Origin: Paenibacillus glycinis
Lineage (GTDB): Bacteria; Bacillota; Bacilli; Paenibacillales; Paenibacillaceae
Reading direction: 5' to 3'
NCBI RefSeq assembly: GCF_009909185.1
Contig: NZ_JAAAMV010000007.1
Span: 124,001 to 188,000, forward strand
DNA: 64,000 bases
In this document: positions 1-7,947 of the stretch, piece after piece
Position numbering within the stretch: position 1 is the first letter of the stretch
Layout of the letters: each line of letters begins with the position of its first letter
Position numbers and translations under genes: made by a program
The notes under the pieces: model-generated
The model's input: the letters and a program-made list of their open reading frames with translations, nothing else
Database searches by the model: none
What the model was told of the DNA's origin: nothing

Positions 1-1230
1 GCGGAAGATGCCGGATAAATGCTGGATCATCTTCGGGATATGCTTCGCTTTCTCCGGCGAATGGGACATGATGCTGATGTACTCCATCGTGTTGTAGAGG
101 AAATGCGGATTGATATACATCCGGATCGCTTTCAGCTCCGCTTCGCGAAGCAGCAGCTCGTTCTTGTAGTTCGTCTCGATGAGGTGGCTCGTCCGTTCGA
201 CGAGGCTGTTGAAGCCGTTGCAAAGCATCGCGATCTCGTCCTTCGTCGTGATGCCCGTGATGAGCTGGTATTCCTCCCGCTCCGCGGCGCGCATCAGGCG
301 CGTCAGGCGCTGGATCGGGATGGTGATCCGCCGCAGCACCGCGTACGTGACGATCGTGATCGCCAGCCAGGCGGCGAGCGTGACGCCGACGGTGAACAGC
401 GCCTGCTGCTTGATGAGCCCGCCGGTGCCGGGGCTTGCGATCAGCACGTATTGGAACTCCGAATAGCGGGATTTCTGGCGGATGACGATGCCCTTGACCG
501 GCTCCCGGATGTCGAGCAGCCGACCGACCTTGGCCGTATCCGACGCGCTCATGATCAAATTGTCGGCATTCGTGATAAAGAACGTCTCCGGCGCGAACGC
601 TGCGAACATCGACTGCAGCGACGCGGCGTCGAGCGTGACGACGAGCCGGCCCGTCTCCGAATCCGGGGACGGCCGCTCGCCTTCGGCGAAGATTTTGACC
701 ACGCAGGCGATCCGCCGGTCGTCGTTGAAGAACGCCCACTCGGGCATGCGGTCGAATTCGAAGGGCATTTTCCAATAGGCGTCGGGATAAAGCAAGCGCT
801 TACGCGGATCGGTGCCGTATAACAAGCCGGATTTGTCGAGCACGTAGATGCCGCTGACGAAACCGCCGATCTTCAGCTTGGCGGTCGCGAGCTCGGACTG
901 GAGCATTTCCGCGACGGAGGCGTACAGGCTCTCGTCCTGCCGTCCCTTGTTCGCGGCGCGGAGGAGCGATTGGAGGAACAGGTTCTCGCTCACGGGCGTC
1001 ATCTGGCTCTTGACGGCATAGAGCATCTCGTCGAATTTGTCCGCGGTGCCGGACAGCTTCTGCTGCGCCTCTTCGGCGGCTTTCTTCTCGATGACGAGGC
1101 TGGAACGGATATAGAAGGTCGAGCTGACGATGATGAGCGGGACGAGCGTGAGCAGCGAATAGATGATGAGCATCTTGTAGAACAACCGGGAGCGGATGGG
1201 ATCCAGCAAATGCGCGGTCAGCCATGTCAT
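1..1230 (-). CDS. Sensor histidine kinase, LytS/YesM type (truncated at window edge)
   Basis: Membrane sensor kinase of a two-component system; 410 residues are visible and the ATPase domain lies beyond the left edge. A first membrane helix sits at about residues 20-40 and a second at about 275-298, with an extracytoplasmic sensor region between. A HAMP linker (TIPIQRLTRLM) follows, then the His-kinase box NPHFLYNTMEYI at about 373-384, whose His is the expected phosphoacceptor. ATG at 1230 is chosen because AGGAGA lies about 8 bases upstream; an ATG at 1225 belongs to another frame. Such kinases usually pair with an AraC-type regulator and a sugar ABC transporter, which would lie to the left. 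The family is clear; the ligand is unknown. Confidence 0.9.
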   Translation of the reverse strand, partial: MTWLTAHLLDPIRSRLFYKMLIIYSLLTLVPLIIVSSTFYIRSSLVIEKKAAEEAQQKLSGTADKFDEMLYAVKSQMTPVSENLFLQSLLRAANKGRQDESLYASVAEMLQSELATAKLKIGGFVSGIYVLDKSGLLYGTDPRKRLLYPDAYWKMPFEFDRMPEWAFFNDDRRIACVVKIFAEGERPSPDSETGRLVVTLDAASLQSMFAAFAPETFFITNADNLIMSASDTAKVGRLLDIREPVKGIVIRQKSRYSEFQYVLIASPGTGGLIKQQALFTVGVTLAAWLAITIVTYAVLRRITIPIQRLTRLMRAAEREEYQLITGITTKDEIAMLCNGFNSLVERTSHLIETNYKNELLLREAELKAIRMYINPHFLYNTMEYISIMSHSPEKAKHIPKMIQHLSGIFR

Positions 1231-1270
1231 AGGGGAAGTCTCCTATTCGGTTAGTAGGCTACGTGATTCC

Positions 1271-1298
1271 ATTATGCTATAAAGCGGTCGATATTCAA
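1271..1298 (-). promoter_or_regulatory. Putative sigma-A promoter of the sensor kinase
   Basis: On the minus strand TTGAAT (1298-1293) is followed after 16 bases by CATAAT (1276-1271), about 40 bases upstream of the kinase start. Pattern match only. Confidence 0.4.
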
Positions 1299-1457
1299 GC
1301 GTAAAATGCGGAAGGCCGCACCGGCGCATGTCCCTTACCCACACCCTTTGTTCCTTAATCCGTCTGTCGCGGCGGGCAGGCCCGAAGTAAAATAGACGAA
1401 CGGACGCTGCCGCATGTCCGCCGATCGAACATTCACGCCTTGGAGGAGGTCCCGATC

Positions 1458-2888
1458 ATGGAACGCACCAAGCACCGTCCCGGCCCGAACCTGGTCTACG
1501 TCTTCGCCGACCAGCTGCGCTTGTCCGCCTGCGGCTATGCCGGCGACGGCCGGGCGCATACCCCGAACATCGACCGGCTGGCCGGAGAAAGCATGAGCTT
1601 CGACAACGCCATATCCGGCCACCCGGTATGCGCGCCTTACCGGGCGTCGCTGTTTACCGGCAAATACACGACCAGCACCGGCATGGTCATCAACGAGATC
1701 CGCATGAATCCGAACCACCGCTGCTTCGGGCATGTCCTGCACGAGAACGGCTACGACACGGCCTACATCGGCAAATGGCATCTCTGGGCGAGCGAGCTCG
1801 GCAACCATTACGAGCCCCGCAACTCCTACGTCCCCCCGGGCACGCACAGGCTGGGCTTCGACGGCTTCTGGGCGTCCTATAACTTCCATCACGAGTATTA
1901 CGGCATGTACTACCACGCCGACAGTCCGGCGAAAATCCCGATGGACGGCTACGAGCCGGACGGCCAGACGGACATGGCCATCGAACGGATGACGCGCATG
2001 GCGGGCGGCGATCAGCCGTTCGCGCTGTTCCTGTCCTACGGCACGCCGCACGACCCGTGGGAGCCGGAGAACGTGCCCGCGGCGTATTTGGATATGTTCA
2101 AGGACGCCGCGTTCGCGCTGCCGCCGAACTATAGCGACGCGAACGACCCGCACGCGGATGATTGGGCCAAGCTGTCGCCGGAGGAACGCGCGCGCATCCC
2201 GGATTGGCTCCGGGTTTATTACGCGATGACGGCGAATCTGGATTGGAACGCGGGGCGGCTGCTTGCGGCCGTGGACGAGCTGGGGCTTCGGGACGACACG
2301 CTGTTCGTCTTCACCTCGGACCACGGGGAGCTGTTCGGCGCCCACGGCCGAAAGGGGAAAAACATCTTTTACGAGGAAGCCGTCCGCGTGCCGTTCCTCG
2401 TGCGCCAGCCGGCGCGCATCCCGCAGGGAGCGGCGACCGACGTCTGCCTGAACACCTGCGATATCATGCCTACCGTGCTGTCCCTGCTCGATCTTCCCGT
2501 TCCCGACGAGGCCGAGGACATGGATCTCAGTCCGTTCGCGCTCGGCGAGGACGGCGAGGAGCCGGAGGCGGCGTTCCTGCAGGGCACCGGAGCCACCGCG
2601 GATTGGGCCGACGGCCACGAGTGGCGGGCGCTGCGGGACAAACGGTACACCTACGCGATCTACCGTGACGACCGGCAGGAATTGCTGTTCGACCACGAAG
2701 CGGATCCGCATCAGCTGCGCGATTTGGCCGGCGATCCGCGTTACGGCGCCGAGCTGGACCGGTTCCGCGAGCTGCTGGCGCGCCGGATGAGCCGGATCGG
2801 CGATACGTTCGAGCGCTGCACCTGGTACCGGGACCATTGGACGGAAGACCGGCGCATCGTCAGAACCGCGACGCTCTCCGCCCGATAA
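1458..2888 (+). CDS. Sulfatase (arylsulfatase superfamily, Cys-type)
   Basis: Predicted sulfate-ester hydrolase of the alkaline phosphatase superfamily, 476 residues, no signal peptide. The active-site motif CAPYRASLFTG (Cys at about residue 58) fits the C-x-P-x-R signature in which Cys is converted to formylglycine. An N-terminal FADQLR and the later SDHGELFGAHG supply expected metal ligands. ATG 1458 is chosen because GGAGGAGGT (1442-1450) lies 7-8 bases upstream; a TTG at 1440 sits inside that region. The gene stands alone, divergent from the sensor kinase. No formylglycine-generating enzyme or anaerobic maturase is seen in the window. Substrate unknown; a role in sulfated glycan use is inference. 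Confidence 0.9.
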   Translation: MERTKHRPGPNLVYVFADQLRLSACGYAGDGRAHTPNIDRLAGESMSFDNAISGHPVCAPYRASLFTGKYTTSTGMVINEIRMNPNHRCFGHVLHENGYDTAYIGKWHLWASELGNHYEPRNSYVPPGTHRLGFDGFWASYNFHHEYYGMYYHADSPAKIPMDGYEPDGQTDMAIERMTRMAGGDQPFALFLSYGTPHDPWEPENVPAAYLDMFKDAAFALPPNYSDANDPHADDWAKLSPEERARIPDWLRVYYAMTANLDWNAGRLLAAVDELGLRDDTLFVFTSDHGELFGAHGRKGKNIFYEEAVRVPFLVRQPARIPQGAATDVCLNTCDIMPTVLSLLDLPVPDEAEDMDLSPFALGEDGEEPEAAFLQGTGATADWADGHEWRALRDKRYTYAIYRDDRQELLFDHEADPHQLRDLAGDPRYGAELDRFRELLARRMSRIGDTFERCTWYRDHWTEDRRIVRTATLSAR

Positions 2889-3027
2889 CGAAGCGCTCCG
2901 ATCCGCGCGGGTCATGTGGGAACCGGAAGTTAGCAATCTATGAGGCTCGGCGCGTTTATACGAGACGGAATCCGGCAACTATAGGAATACTGCCTATTCT
3001 AGTTTCGTATAAAAGGAGCGCTTGCCT

Positions 3028-3249
3028 GTGAAATGCATCAATTGCCATTCAATCGATATCGGAAAAATCGGCCCGCGGCAATACTTCTGTTGGAATTGCT
3101 GCATCGAGATGAGCTTCGCCGGCGACAAGCTCGACGTGTACCAGGTCGAAGCGGACGGATCGGTTAGCTCGTTGAACGATTTGTTCTTCGAAGAGGAGCC
3201 TCTTCAGCCGCAAGAAACGGAAATAGAGATCTATTCCGACGGACGCTAG
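3028..3249 (+). CDS. Small zinc-ribbon protein
   Basis: A 73-residue acidic protein with two CxxC knuckles (CINC and CWNC, spaced 16 residues apart), typical of a zinc ribbon. The rest is acidic and unstructured-looking, ending in EIEIYSDGR. GTG 3028 is preferred because GGAG (3015-3018) is 9 bases upstream; TTG 3022 would be too close. Its function is not known; zinc ribbons of this size often bind nucleic acid or partner proteins. The last codons and the stop lie inside a long hairpin shared with the convergent gene, so transcription probably ends within the coding sequence's own 3' end. Confidence 0.75.
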   Translation: MKCINCHSIDIGKIGPRQYFCWNCCIEMSFAGDKLDVYQVEADGSVSSLNDLFFEEEPLQPQETEIEIYSDGR

Positions 3250-3274
3250 CGTCCGTCGGGACAGATCTCTATTT
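3221..3274. terminator. Bidirectional intrinsic terminator overlapping a stop codon
   Basis: A 12-base arm AAATAGAGATCT (3221-3232) pairs perfectly with AGATCTCTATTT (3263-3274), and inside it a 24-base perfect palindrome spans 3236-3259. A T-run follows on the plus strand, and the arm itself gives A/T ends on the minus strand. It lies between convergent genes ending at 3249 and 3288, and contains the TAG stop of the first. Confidence 0.85.
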
Positions 3275-3287
3275 TGCATGCTCCGAA

Positions 3288-4028
3288 TTAGTAGGCTTCC
3301 GACCCTGCGGGATCCTCGACGAATGTCCGATGCAGCCGATCGCGAATCGCCCTCATGATCGCCGGGGCGCCGGCGGTGTCGCTATGGACGCAGATCGTGC
3401 CGATATCGGCATAGGCCGAATCCGCCAGCATCGACGCGGTCCGCGAGGCGATCTCGGACGGCGAACCGATTTCCTCGGGCGTCCAACCGAACATTTTCAC
3501 CTGTCCCGAGACATAGGGGCGGTCGGCGAAGTATTCGGGCACGACCGGAAGGCCGAGCCGCGAGGCGCGCACGGCCGTCTGGCTCCCCGGCAGCGCGTAG
3601 ACGCGGAGCGCGGGATTGAACGCCTGGACGGCCTCGGCGAACGCATCGGCCAGCGCCGAATCCTCGGCGGCCATCATGTAGAGGGCGCCGTGAAGCTTCA
3701 CGTGCGCCATCGCCATCCTTTCCGCGCGCAGGAACGCTTCGAGCGCGCCGAGCTGATAGAGCGACATCTCGTAGACTTCGCGCGGCGACGTCTGCATATA
3801 CCTGCGGCCAAAGCCGATCCGGTCGGGCAGGCCGATGTGCGCGCCGACGCGAACGCCATGCGCTTTGGCGAGCGCCACCGTTTCCCGCATCACGCCGGGA
3901 TCGCCGCCGTGAAAGCCGCACGCGACATTGGCGGAGGTGATCAAGGGCATCATTTCGCGGTCGGCCCCGTAACGGTAGATGCCGAAGCTCTCCCCCATAT
4001 CGCAATTCAGATCCGGCGCGCTCCTCAC
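3288..4028 (-). CDS. pxpA: 5-oxoprolinase subunit A-like protein (LamB/YcsF family)
   Basis: LamB/YcsF-family protein, 246 residues, full length. Family motifs are LNCDMGESFG at the N-terminus, NVACGFHGGD, GAHIGLPDR, and KLHGALY. Known PxpA works with PxpB and PxpC to open 5-oxoproline to glutamate, but neither partner is in this window. The GTG start at 4028 overlaps the TGA of the upstream amidase as GTGA, implying translational coupling. With the amidase and NCS1 permease it probably forms an operon for a cyclic amide or ureide; whether the substrate is 5-oxoproline is uncertain. The gene ends at the shared hairpin at 3221-3274. Confidence 0.88.
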   Translation of the reverse strand: MRSAPDLNCDMGESFGIYRYGADREMMPLITSANVACGFHGGDPGVMRETVALAKAHGVRVGAHIGLPDRIGFGRRYMQTSPREVYEMSLYQLGALEAFLRAERMAMAHVKLHGALYMMAAEDSALADAFAEAVQAFNPALRVYALPGSQTAVRASRLGLPVVPEYFADRPYVSGQVKMFGWTPEEIGSPSEIASRTASMLADSAYADIGTICVHSDTAGAPAIMRAIRDRLHRTFVEDPAGSEAY

Positions 4029-5506
4029 AACGCCGGCTCTTTTCTCGGCGATGCCTGGCGCTCGTAATCATGCGCGAACCGCAAGAGATCCGCCTCCGCG
4101 AACGGCTTGCCGACCAATTCGAACCCGACGGGGAGGTGCCCGGCGAAGCCCGCCGGAACGGACATGGCCGGAAGCCCCGATTGCGATGCGATGACCGTAT
4201 TCGTCGGAAACGCCAGACTCGTCCACTTCCCGGATCGCAGCGCCTCGCGCGTCGGCGGCAGGACCTGAACGGTCGGATAGAGCAGGAAATCGACGTCGTT
4301 GTCCACCATCAGGTAGAGCAGCGCGCGGCGGAATTCCTCTTGGCGCACCCGCATGCGGTAGTAGCCTTCCTCGTTCTCAGGCTCCGCGGGACCTTCGTGA
4401 ATGTCATGAAACAGATCGTTCATCGGGTGGAACAGCCGCGCCTCGTAGATGTCCTCGAAATGCTTGACCGGCGCGTTCGGACGCTTCGCCAGAAAGGCGT
4501 TGATATCCTTCTTCGACTGCACGGCATACAGCGAGGTATCCGCAATCCAACGATCCAGATCGGGAATGTTCAGTTCTTCTACGACGGCTACGCCCTGCTC
4601 CTTCAGCCAAGCGACGGTCGCGCGAACCTTATCGTTCACGGGGGCGCTGTCGGGATCGGCGTCCGGGCCGAACGCGTTGGCAACGACGCCGACGCGATAT
4701 TGCTGCATGCGGGCTCCGTCCAGCGCGGCTTCGTACCGGCCGGCGTCCGAGGTTAGACCCGCGGCGGACGTGAACGCGTCGCCGCGGTCGAAGCCGACCA
4801 AAACGTCCATGAGCTTCGCGGCATCCTGGACCGTGCGCGTGATCGGGCCTGCCGTATCCTGGAAATGCACAAGCGGGGAAAAGCCGTTCCGGCTGATGAG
4901 TCCAGTCGTAACCCGAAGGCCGAATACGTTATTGAAGGACGAGGGCAGCCGGATCGAGCCTCCCGTATCCTCGCCGATCCCGATCAAGCCGAAGTTCGCG
5001 GCGATGCCCGCGCCCGTGCCCGCGCTGGAGCCGCCGGATTCGCGATCGAGGTCGTACGGGTTCTTCGTATGGTCGGTCATGGACGAGAACGAAAACCAGC
5101 CCGCCGCGAAATCGCACATGCTGGTCTTGGCGATCACGATCGCGCCGGCCTCGCGCAGCCGCTTGATCAGCGTTGCGTCCTGGTCCGGCACGTATTCCGC
5201 AAACGCCCGGGACCCGAACGTGGTGCGTATGCCCGCCGTTTCGGCCTGGTCCTTCACGAGCACGGGCACGCCGTGCAGCGGACCTTTGAGCGTTCCGGTC
5301 CGTTCGAAATATTCGTCCAGCGCCCTGGCTTCCTCCATCGCGAACGGGCTTACCGTCACGACCGCCTGAAGGCTCGGCCCTTGATTGTTCAATGCTTCGA
5401 TGCGCTCCAAATACCAGCCTGCAAGCGCCGTTCCGGTGACCGTTTTGGTTCTTAATCCTTCATGGAACGAGCTCACCGTGGCTTCTTTGAACGAAAACGC
5501 GCTCAT
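4025..5506 (-). CDS. Amidase (amidase signature family)
   Basis: Amidase-signature hydrolase of 493 residues. The Ser-cisSer-Lys triad is visible: Lys in VLVKDQAET, the cis-Ser in GGSSAGTGAG, and the nucleophile Ser in GEDTGGSIRLPSS. It should hydrolyse an amide or ureide to acid plus ammonia in the cytoplasm. It lies between an NCS1 permease and PxpA, in one orientation, with a GTGA overlap to pxpA. A 129-base gap with a 28-base hairpin and a tandem repeat separates it from the permease, so it may also have its own control point. Substrate specificity cannot be read from sequence. Confidence 0.9.
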   Translation of the reverse strand: MSAFSFKEATVSSFHEGLRTKTVTGTALAGWYLERIEALNNQGPSLQAVVTVSPFAMEEARALDEYFERTGTLKGPLHGVPVLVKDQAETAGIRTTFGSRAFAEYVPDQDATLIKRLREAGAIVIAKTSMCDFAAGWFSFSSMTDHTKNPYDLDRESGGSSAGTGAGIAANFGLIGIGEDTGGSIRLPSSFNNVFGLRVTTGLISRNGFSPLVHFQDTAGPITRTVQDAAKLMDVLVGFDRGDAFTSAAGLTSDAGRYEAALDGARMQQYRVGVVANAFGPDADPDSAPVNDKVRATVAWLKEQGVAVVEELNIPDLDRWIADTSLYAVQSKKDINAFLAKRPNAPVKHFEDIYEARLFHPMNDLFHDIHEGPAEPENEEGYYRMRVRQEEFRRALLYLMVDNDVDFLLYPTVQVLPPTREALRSGKWTSLAFPTNTVIASQSGLPAMSVPAGFAGHLPVGFELVGKPFAEADLLRFAHDYERQASPRKEPAL

Positions 5507-5521
5507 GCGATCAACTCCCGT

Positions 5522-5553
5522 TTCTATGTTCGTCCGCTTCTATGTTCGTCCGC
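5522..5553. repeat. 16-bp perfect tandem repeat upstream of the amidase
   Basis: TTCTATGTTCGTCCGC occurs twice back to back (5522-5537 and 5538-5553), starting 15 bases upstream of the amidase start. It may be a duplicated operator or a replication slip; the location makes a regulatory role possible. Confidence 0.7.
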
Positions 5554-5594
5554 GGACGGTATGGTACAATGTCGATACTGAATCTCCGCGGCAA

Positions 5595-5622
5595 GAGAGG
5601 CTCGTTGGCAGACGAGCCTCTC
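5595..5622. terminator. Hairpin between permease and amidase genes
   Basis: GAGAGGCTCGT (5595-5605) pairs with ACGAGCCTCTC (5612-5622), an 11-bp perfect stem with a 6-base loop. No clear T-run follows on the minus strand, so it may be an RNA-stabilising or attenuating stem rather than a full terminator. Confidence 0.5.
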
Positions 5623-5635
5623 GCCGCCGGATCCG

Positions 5636-6919
5636 TTATCGTTTCGCCGCTGCCGAATGGGAAGCGACGACGGACGGCTTTCCGGCGATCAACCAATAGG
5701 CGATGCCGGACACGAATATCCCGCATAGCGCGGTGGACATGTCAGGGAACTGATAATCGGCGATTAACGCGGCGGCGGACCCGATCCCCCAAGCAAGGAA
5801 GGGCTGAAACCGAATGTCGGCGTCGATGGCAGTCGACGACCTGCGCGTAACGAATTGATCCATGATGATAATGGTGCCGATCGGCGGTACGATCACGCCA
5901 AGGAGATTCAGCCAATTCACGAAATAATTCCAAATGCCGAGCGCGGCAAGCACGATTCCGACGCCCCCGAGAATGATCGTCATCGTGCGCATCTTGGTCC
6001 CCGTAATATGCGACCATCCGACGGCGCCGTTATACAAGCAGTGCGAGCATACGGAGCCGAGATTGACGAAGAGGAACAAGACCGCGATCCAAGTCAACGC
6101 GCCGCCTTTGCCGACGATGACGCCGAACACGTCGCCCGAGCCGGTGAGCGTGGCCGCGGCTATGACGCCGCCGATGATCATGGCGATCAAGTTGGCGACG
6201 GGGAAAGCGGAGAAGGTCGCGATCAGCGCGTGCTTGCGGTTTTTGGACCACCGGGTAAAATCGGACGTCATCGTGCCCGAATCGGCGAACAAGGCGAAAA
6301 CAAGCGTTACCGCGACCCAGAAGGCCAACGGCGAATCGGCGTTGCCGGCATAGCCGACGATCGCGCGGCCATGCCCGACGGCTTCCCCGGCCGAGTAAAG
6401 GCCAAGAATAAGGAACAGCGGCGCCGAGATCAGCCCGATAATGGACAAGGCCTTGATTCCGAGCAGCGTGAGCAGCACGTACAGGACGCCGGCTACGATC
6501 ACGATGAACACTTCATTGACATGGAAAGCGCCGCTCATGCTGACGCCGGTCAAGCCGGTCTGCACGGCGAACCAGCCGATGACGAGCGTGGATAACAGCG
6601 CGGATGCCGCCATGTACCCCTTTCGGCCGAACGTTCGCGAAGCTTGCAAGGAGAAATTATTGCCGTCCTTCGCGCCGAGCACGCTTAATAATCCGACATA
6701 CGCGAACAACAGCGCGTTGCCGACCATCATCGCCAGGATGCCGCGTACGAAGCCTAACCCGTGGACGAGCGTCGCCCCGGTCACGGCGCCCGTGATGATC
6801 ATCGGGAAACCGACCCAGATGGACGTGACGGAGAGCAGCGATTTTCGTTTGTCCTGCGGAACGGGCGAATGCTCGTACTCGTTCCCGAAAAGCTCTTGAT
6901 CTGCGGTTGATTGACTCAT
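5636..6919 (-). CDS. NCS1-family permease (cytosine/purine/allantoin-type transporter)
   Basis: Integral membrane protein of 427 residues with about 12 hydrophobic segments, of the nucleobase:cation symporter-1 (CodB-like) family. Typical features are the early SVTSIWVGFPMIITGAVTG segment and the middle FADSGTMTSDFTRW segment. It likely imports a nucleobase, hydantoin, allantoin or related ring compound. ATG 6919 is chosen because GGAGGTG stands 6 bases upstream. It is downstream of the GntR regulator and upstream of the amidase, so it probably brings in the amidase substrate. The precise ligand is unknown. Confidence 0.88.
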   Translation of the reverse strand: MSQSTADQELFGNEYEHSPVPQDKRKSLLSVTSIWVGFPMIITGAVTGATLVHGLGFVRGILAMMVGNALLFAYVGLLSVLGAKDGNNFSLQASRTFGRKGYMAASALLSTLVIGWFAVQTGLTGVSMSGAFHVNEVFIVIVAGVLYVLLTLLGIKALSIIGLISAPLFLILGLYSAGEAVGHGRAIVGYAGNADSPLAFWVAVTLVFALFADSGTMTSDFTRWSKNRKHALIATFSAFPVANLIAMIIGGVIAAATLTGSGDVFGVIVGKGGALTWIAVLFLFVNLGSVCSHCLYNGAVGWSHITGTKMRTMTIILGGVGIVLAALGIWNYFVNWLNLLGVIVPPIGTIIIMDQFVTRRSSTAIDADIRFQPFLAWGIGSAAALIADYQFPDMSTALCGIFVSGIAYWLIAGKPSVVASHSAAAKR

Positions 6920-6936
6920 CGAATACACCTCCGTTA

Positions 6937-6984
6937 TTAGCGATCTTCTGCTGCTTCCATACAACGCAACCTTTCAGACTTCAT
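6937..6984 (-). CDS. Candidate 15-residue leader peptide upstream of the permease
   Basis: ATG at 6984 opens a 16-codon frame (MKSERLRCMEAAEDR) ending at 6937, 17 bases before the permease start. Upstream stands GGAGGAGGTGATC, an unusually complete match to the 16S 3' end, but it lies about 14 bases from this ATG; an ATA is at the usual distance. Either this is a real leader peptide with unusual spacing or the ribosome site is a relic. Weak on its own. Confidence 0.3.
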   Translation of the reverse strand: MKSERLRCMEAAEDR

Positions 6985-7047
6985 CCTTATGCCGATCACC
7001 TCCTCCGCTGTCGACATTCATCCCACTCATCATTACGGGTCAGTGCA

Positions 7048-7695
7048 TCATTCGCGGGCCAGCGCCATGGAAACGACATCGCGGGTGTAGTTCAAATGGT
7101 CGGCGATTTTCTCCAGCAGCAGCGGGAGATCTCTGCGTTTGATAATGTCCAATATCTCCAGATGCTGCAGATGCGCTTCCCGGAAATCCTCCACCGTCGA
7201 CGAATAGATCGTCATGTAAGGCTCCACCTTATCCCACACGTTCTTGATCAGCTCGAGAATATGGGAGGAATTCGAACATTGGTAAAAGCGGAGGTGAAAG
7301 AGCTTGTTCAGCTTTCGCCATTCGTTCACGTCGATCATCGGGTTAGCCATGGTCTCCAAGATGTCTTCCAGCACGCCGATGTCGTCGTCCGCGACCCGCT
7401 CGAGCGACCACTCCGCCGCGAGCAGCTCCAACCGGAGACGGATCGTGAACACTTGCTTGACTTCCTCCACCGAAAGCTCGTTGACGGTGACGCTGCGCCG
7501 TTCGAATGTGATGAAACCTTCCGCCTGCAGCTTGCGCAGCGCCTCCCGCACGGGCATGGTGCTGACCCCGAACGACTCCGCCAGGCTTCGGATCGAGATC
7601 TTCTTTCCGGGAGGAATCGCCCCCATCGTGATGCGCTGCTTCAAGCGGTCGTAGACCTCGTAATTCACCGTCGAGACTTCAATCATCTCGCTCAT
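7048..7695 (-). CDS. GntR-family regulator, FCD (FadR-like) subfamily
   Basis: Transcription factor of 215 residues. An N-terminal winged helix-turn-helix (about residues 10-75, with SIRSLAESFGVSTMPVREAL) is followed by an all-helical FCD ligand domain with metal-binding His residues (FHLRFY, HLQHLEIL, DHLNYTR). ATG 7695 follows AGAGGTG. It is the first gene of the minus-strand group with permease, amidase and pxpA and probably controls them in response to their substrate. The palindrome TGTGATCACA just downstream of its own promoter suggests autoregulation. Family assignment is firm; regulon is inference. Confidence 0.9.
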   Translation of the reverse strand: MSEMIEVSTVNYEVYDRLKQRITMGAIPPGKKISIRSLAESFGVSTMPVREALRKLQAEGFITFERRSVTVNELSVEEVKQVFTIRLRLELLAAEWSLERVADDDIGVLEDILETMANPMIDVNEWRKLNKLFHLRFYQCSNSSHILELIKNVWDKVEPYMTIYSSTVEDFREAHLQHLEILDIIKRRDLPLLLEKIADHLNYTRDVVSMALARE

Positions 7696-7720
7696 ACGTT
7701 CACCTCTGCAATTTGTGATA

Positions 7721-7730
7721 TGTGATCACA
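7721..7730. promoter_or_regulatory. Candidate GntR operator (TGTGATCACA)
   Basis: A perfect 10-bp palindrome between the predicted transcription start (about 7740) and the GntR start codon, a position suited to autorepression. Confidence 0.45.
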
Positions 7731-7746
7731 CTTTAGTGTTAGAGCC

Positions 7747-7775
7747 ATTATGGCAAGGAAAGAGCGCTACGTCAA
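7747..7775 (-). promoter_or_regulatory. Sigma-A promoter of the GntR gene
   Basis: Minus strand TTGACG (7775-7770), 17-base spacer, CATAAT (7752-7747). Close to consensus and correctly placed about 50 bases from the start codon. Confidence 0.6.
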
Positions 7776-7782
7776 GATCAAT

Positions 7783-7801
7783 ATGTTAGAATACCTAACA
7801 T
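7783..7801. promoter_or_regulatory. Inverted repeat ATGTTAG-N5-CTAACAT in the divergent intergenic region
   Basis: Seven-base arms with a 5-base spacer, directly upstream of the GntR -35 box and overlapping the region before a TATAAT (7802-7807) that could serve the rightward VOC gene. A likely regulator site; which protein binds it is unknown. Confidence 0.45.
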
Positions 7802-7947
7802 TATAATTCGAATGAGAACGTTGATGCGCCCCGGGTTTGCGCCCGGCGGGAGCATAAGCAGGAATCGGGGTGCAGCTTCGCGAAAAGAAACCTGCAGGTT
7901 GCTGCGGGTTCCGCAAGCGCTGACAAATCGTCCACGGAGGGATAACC

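Noticed and set aside
791..804. cre-like AAGCGCTTACGCGG inside the first sensor kinase gene
   Set aside because: It lies deep in coding sequence, away from any promoter, and fits the pattern poorly.
1335..2978. 547-residue minus-strand open frame over the sulfatase gene
   Set aside because: It is antisense to a gene with clear catalytic motifs, is rich in Arg, Val and Ala as expected for a GC-rich shadow frame, and has no ribosome site or family motif.
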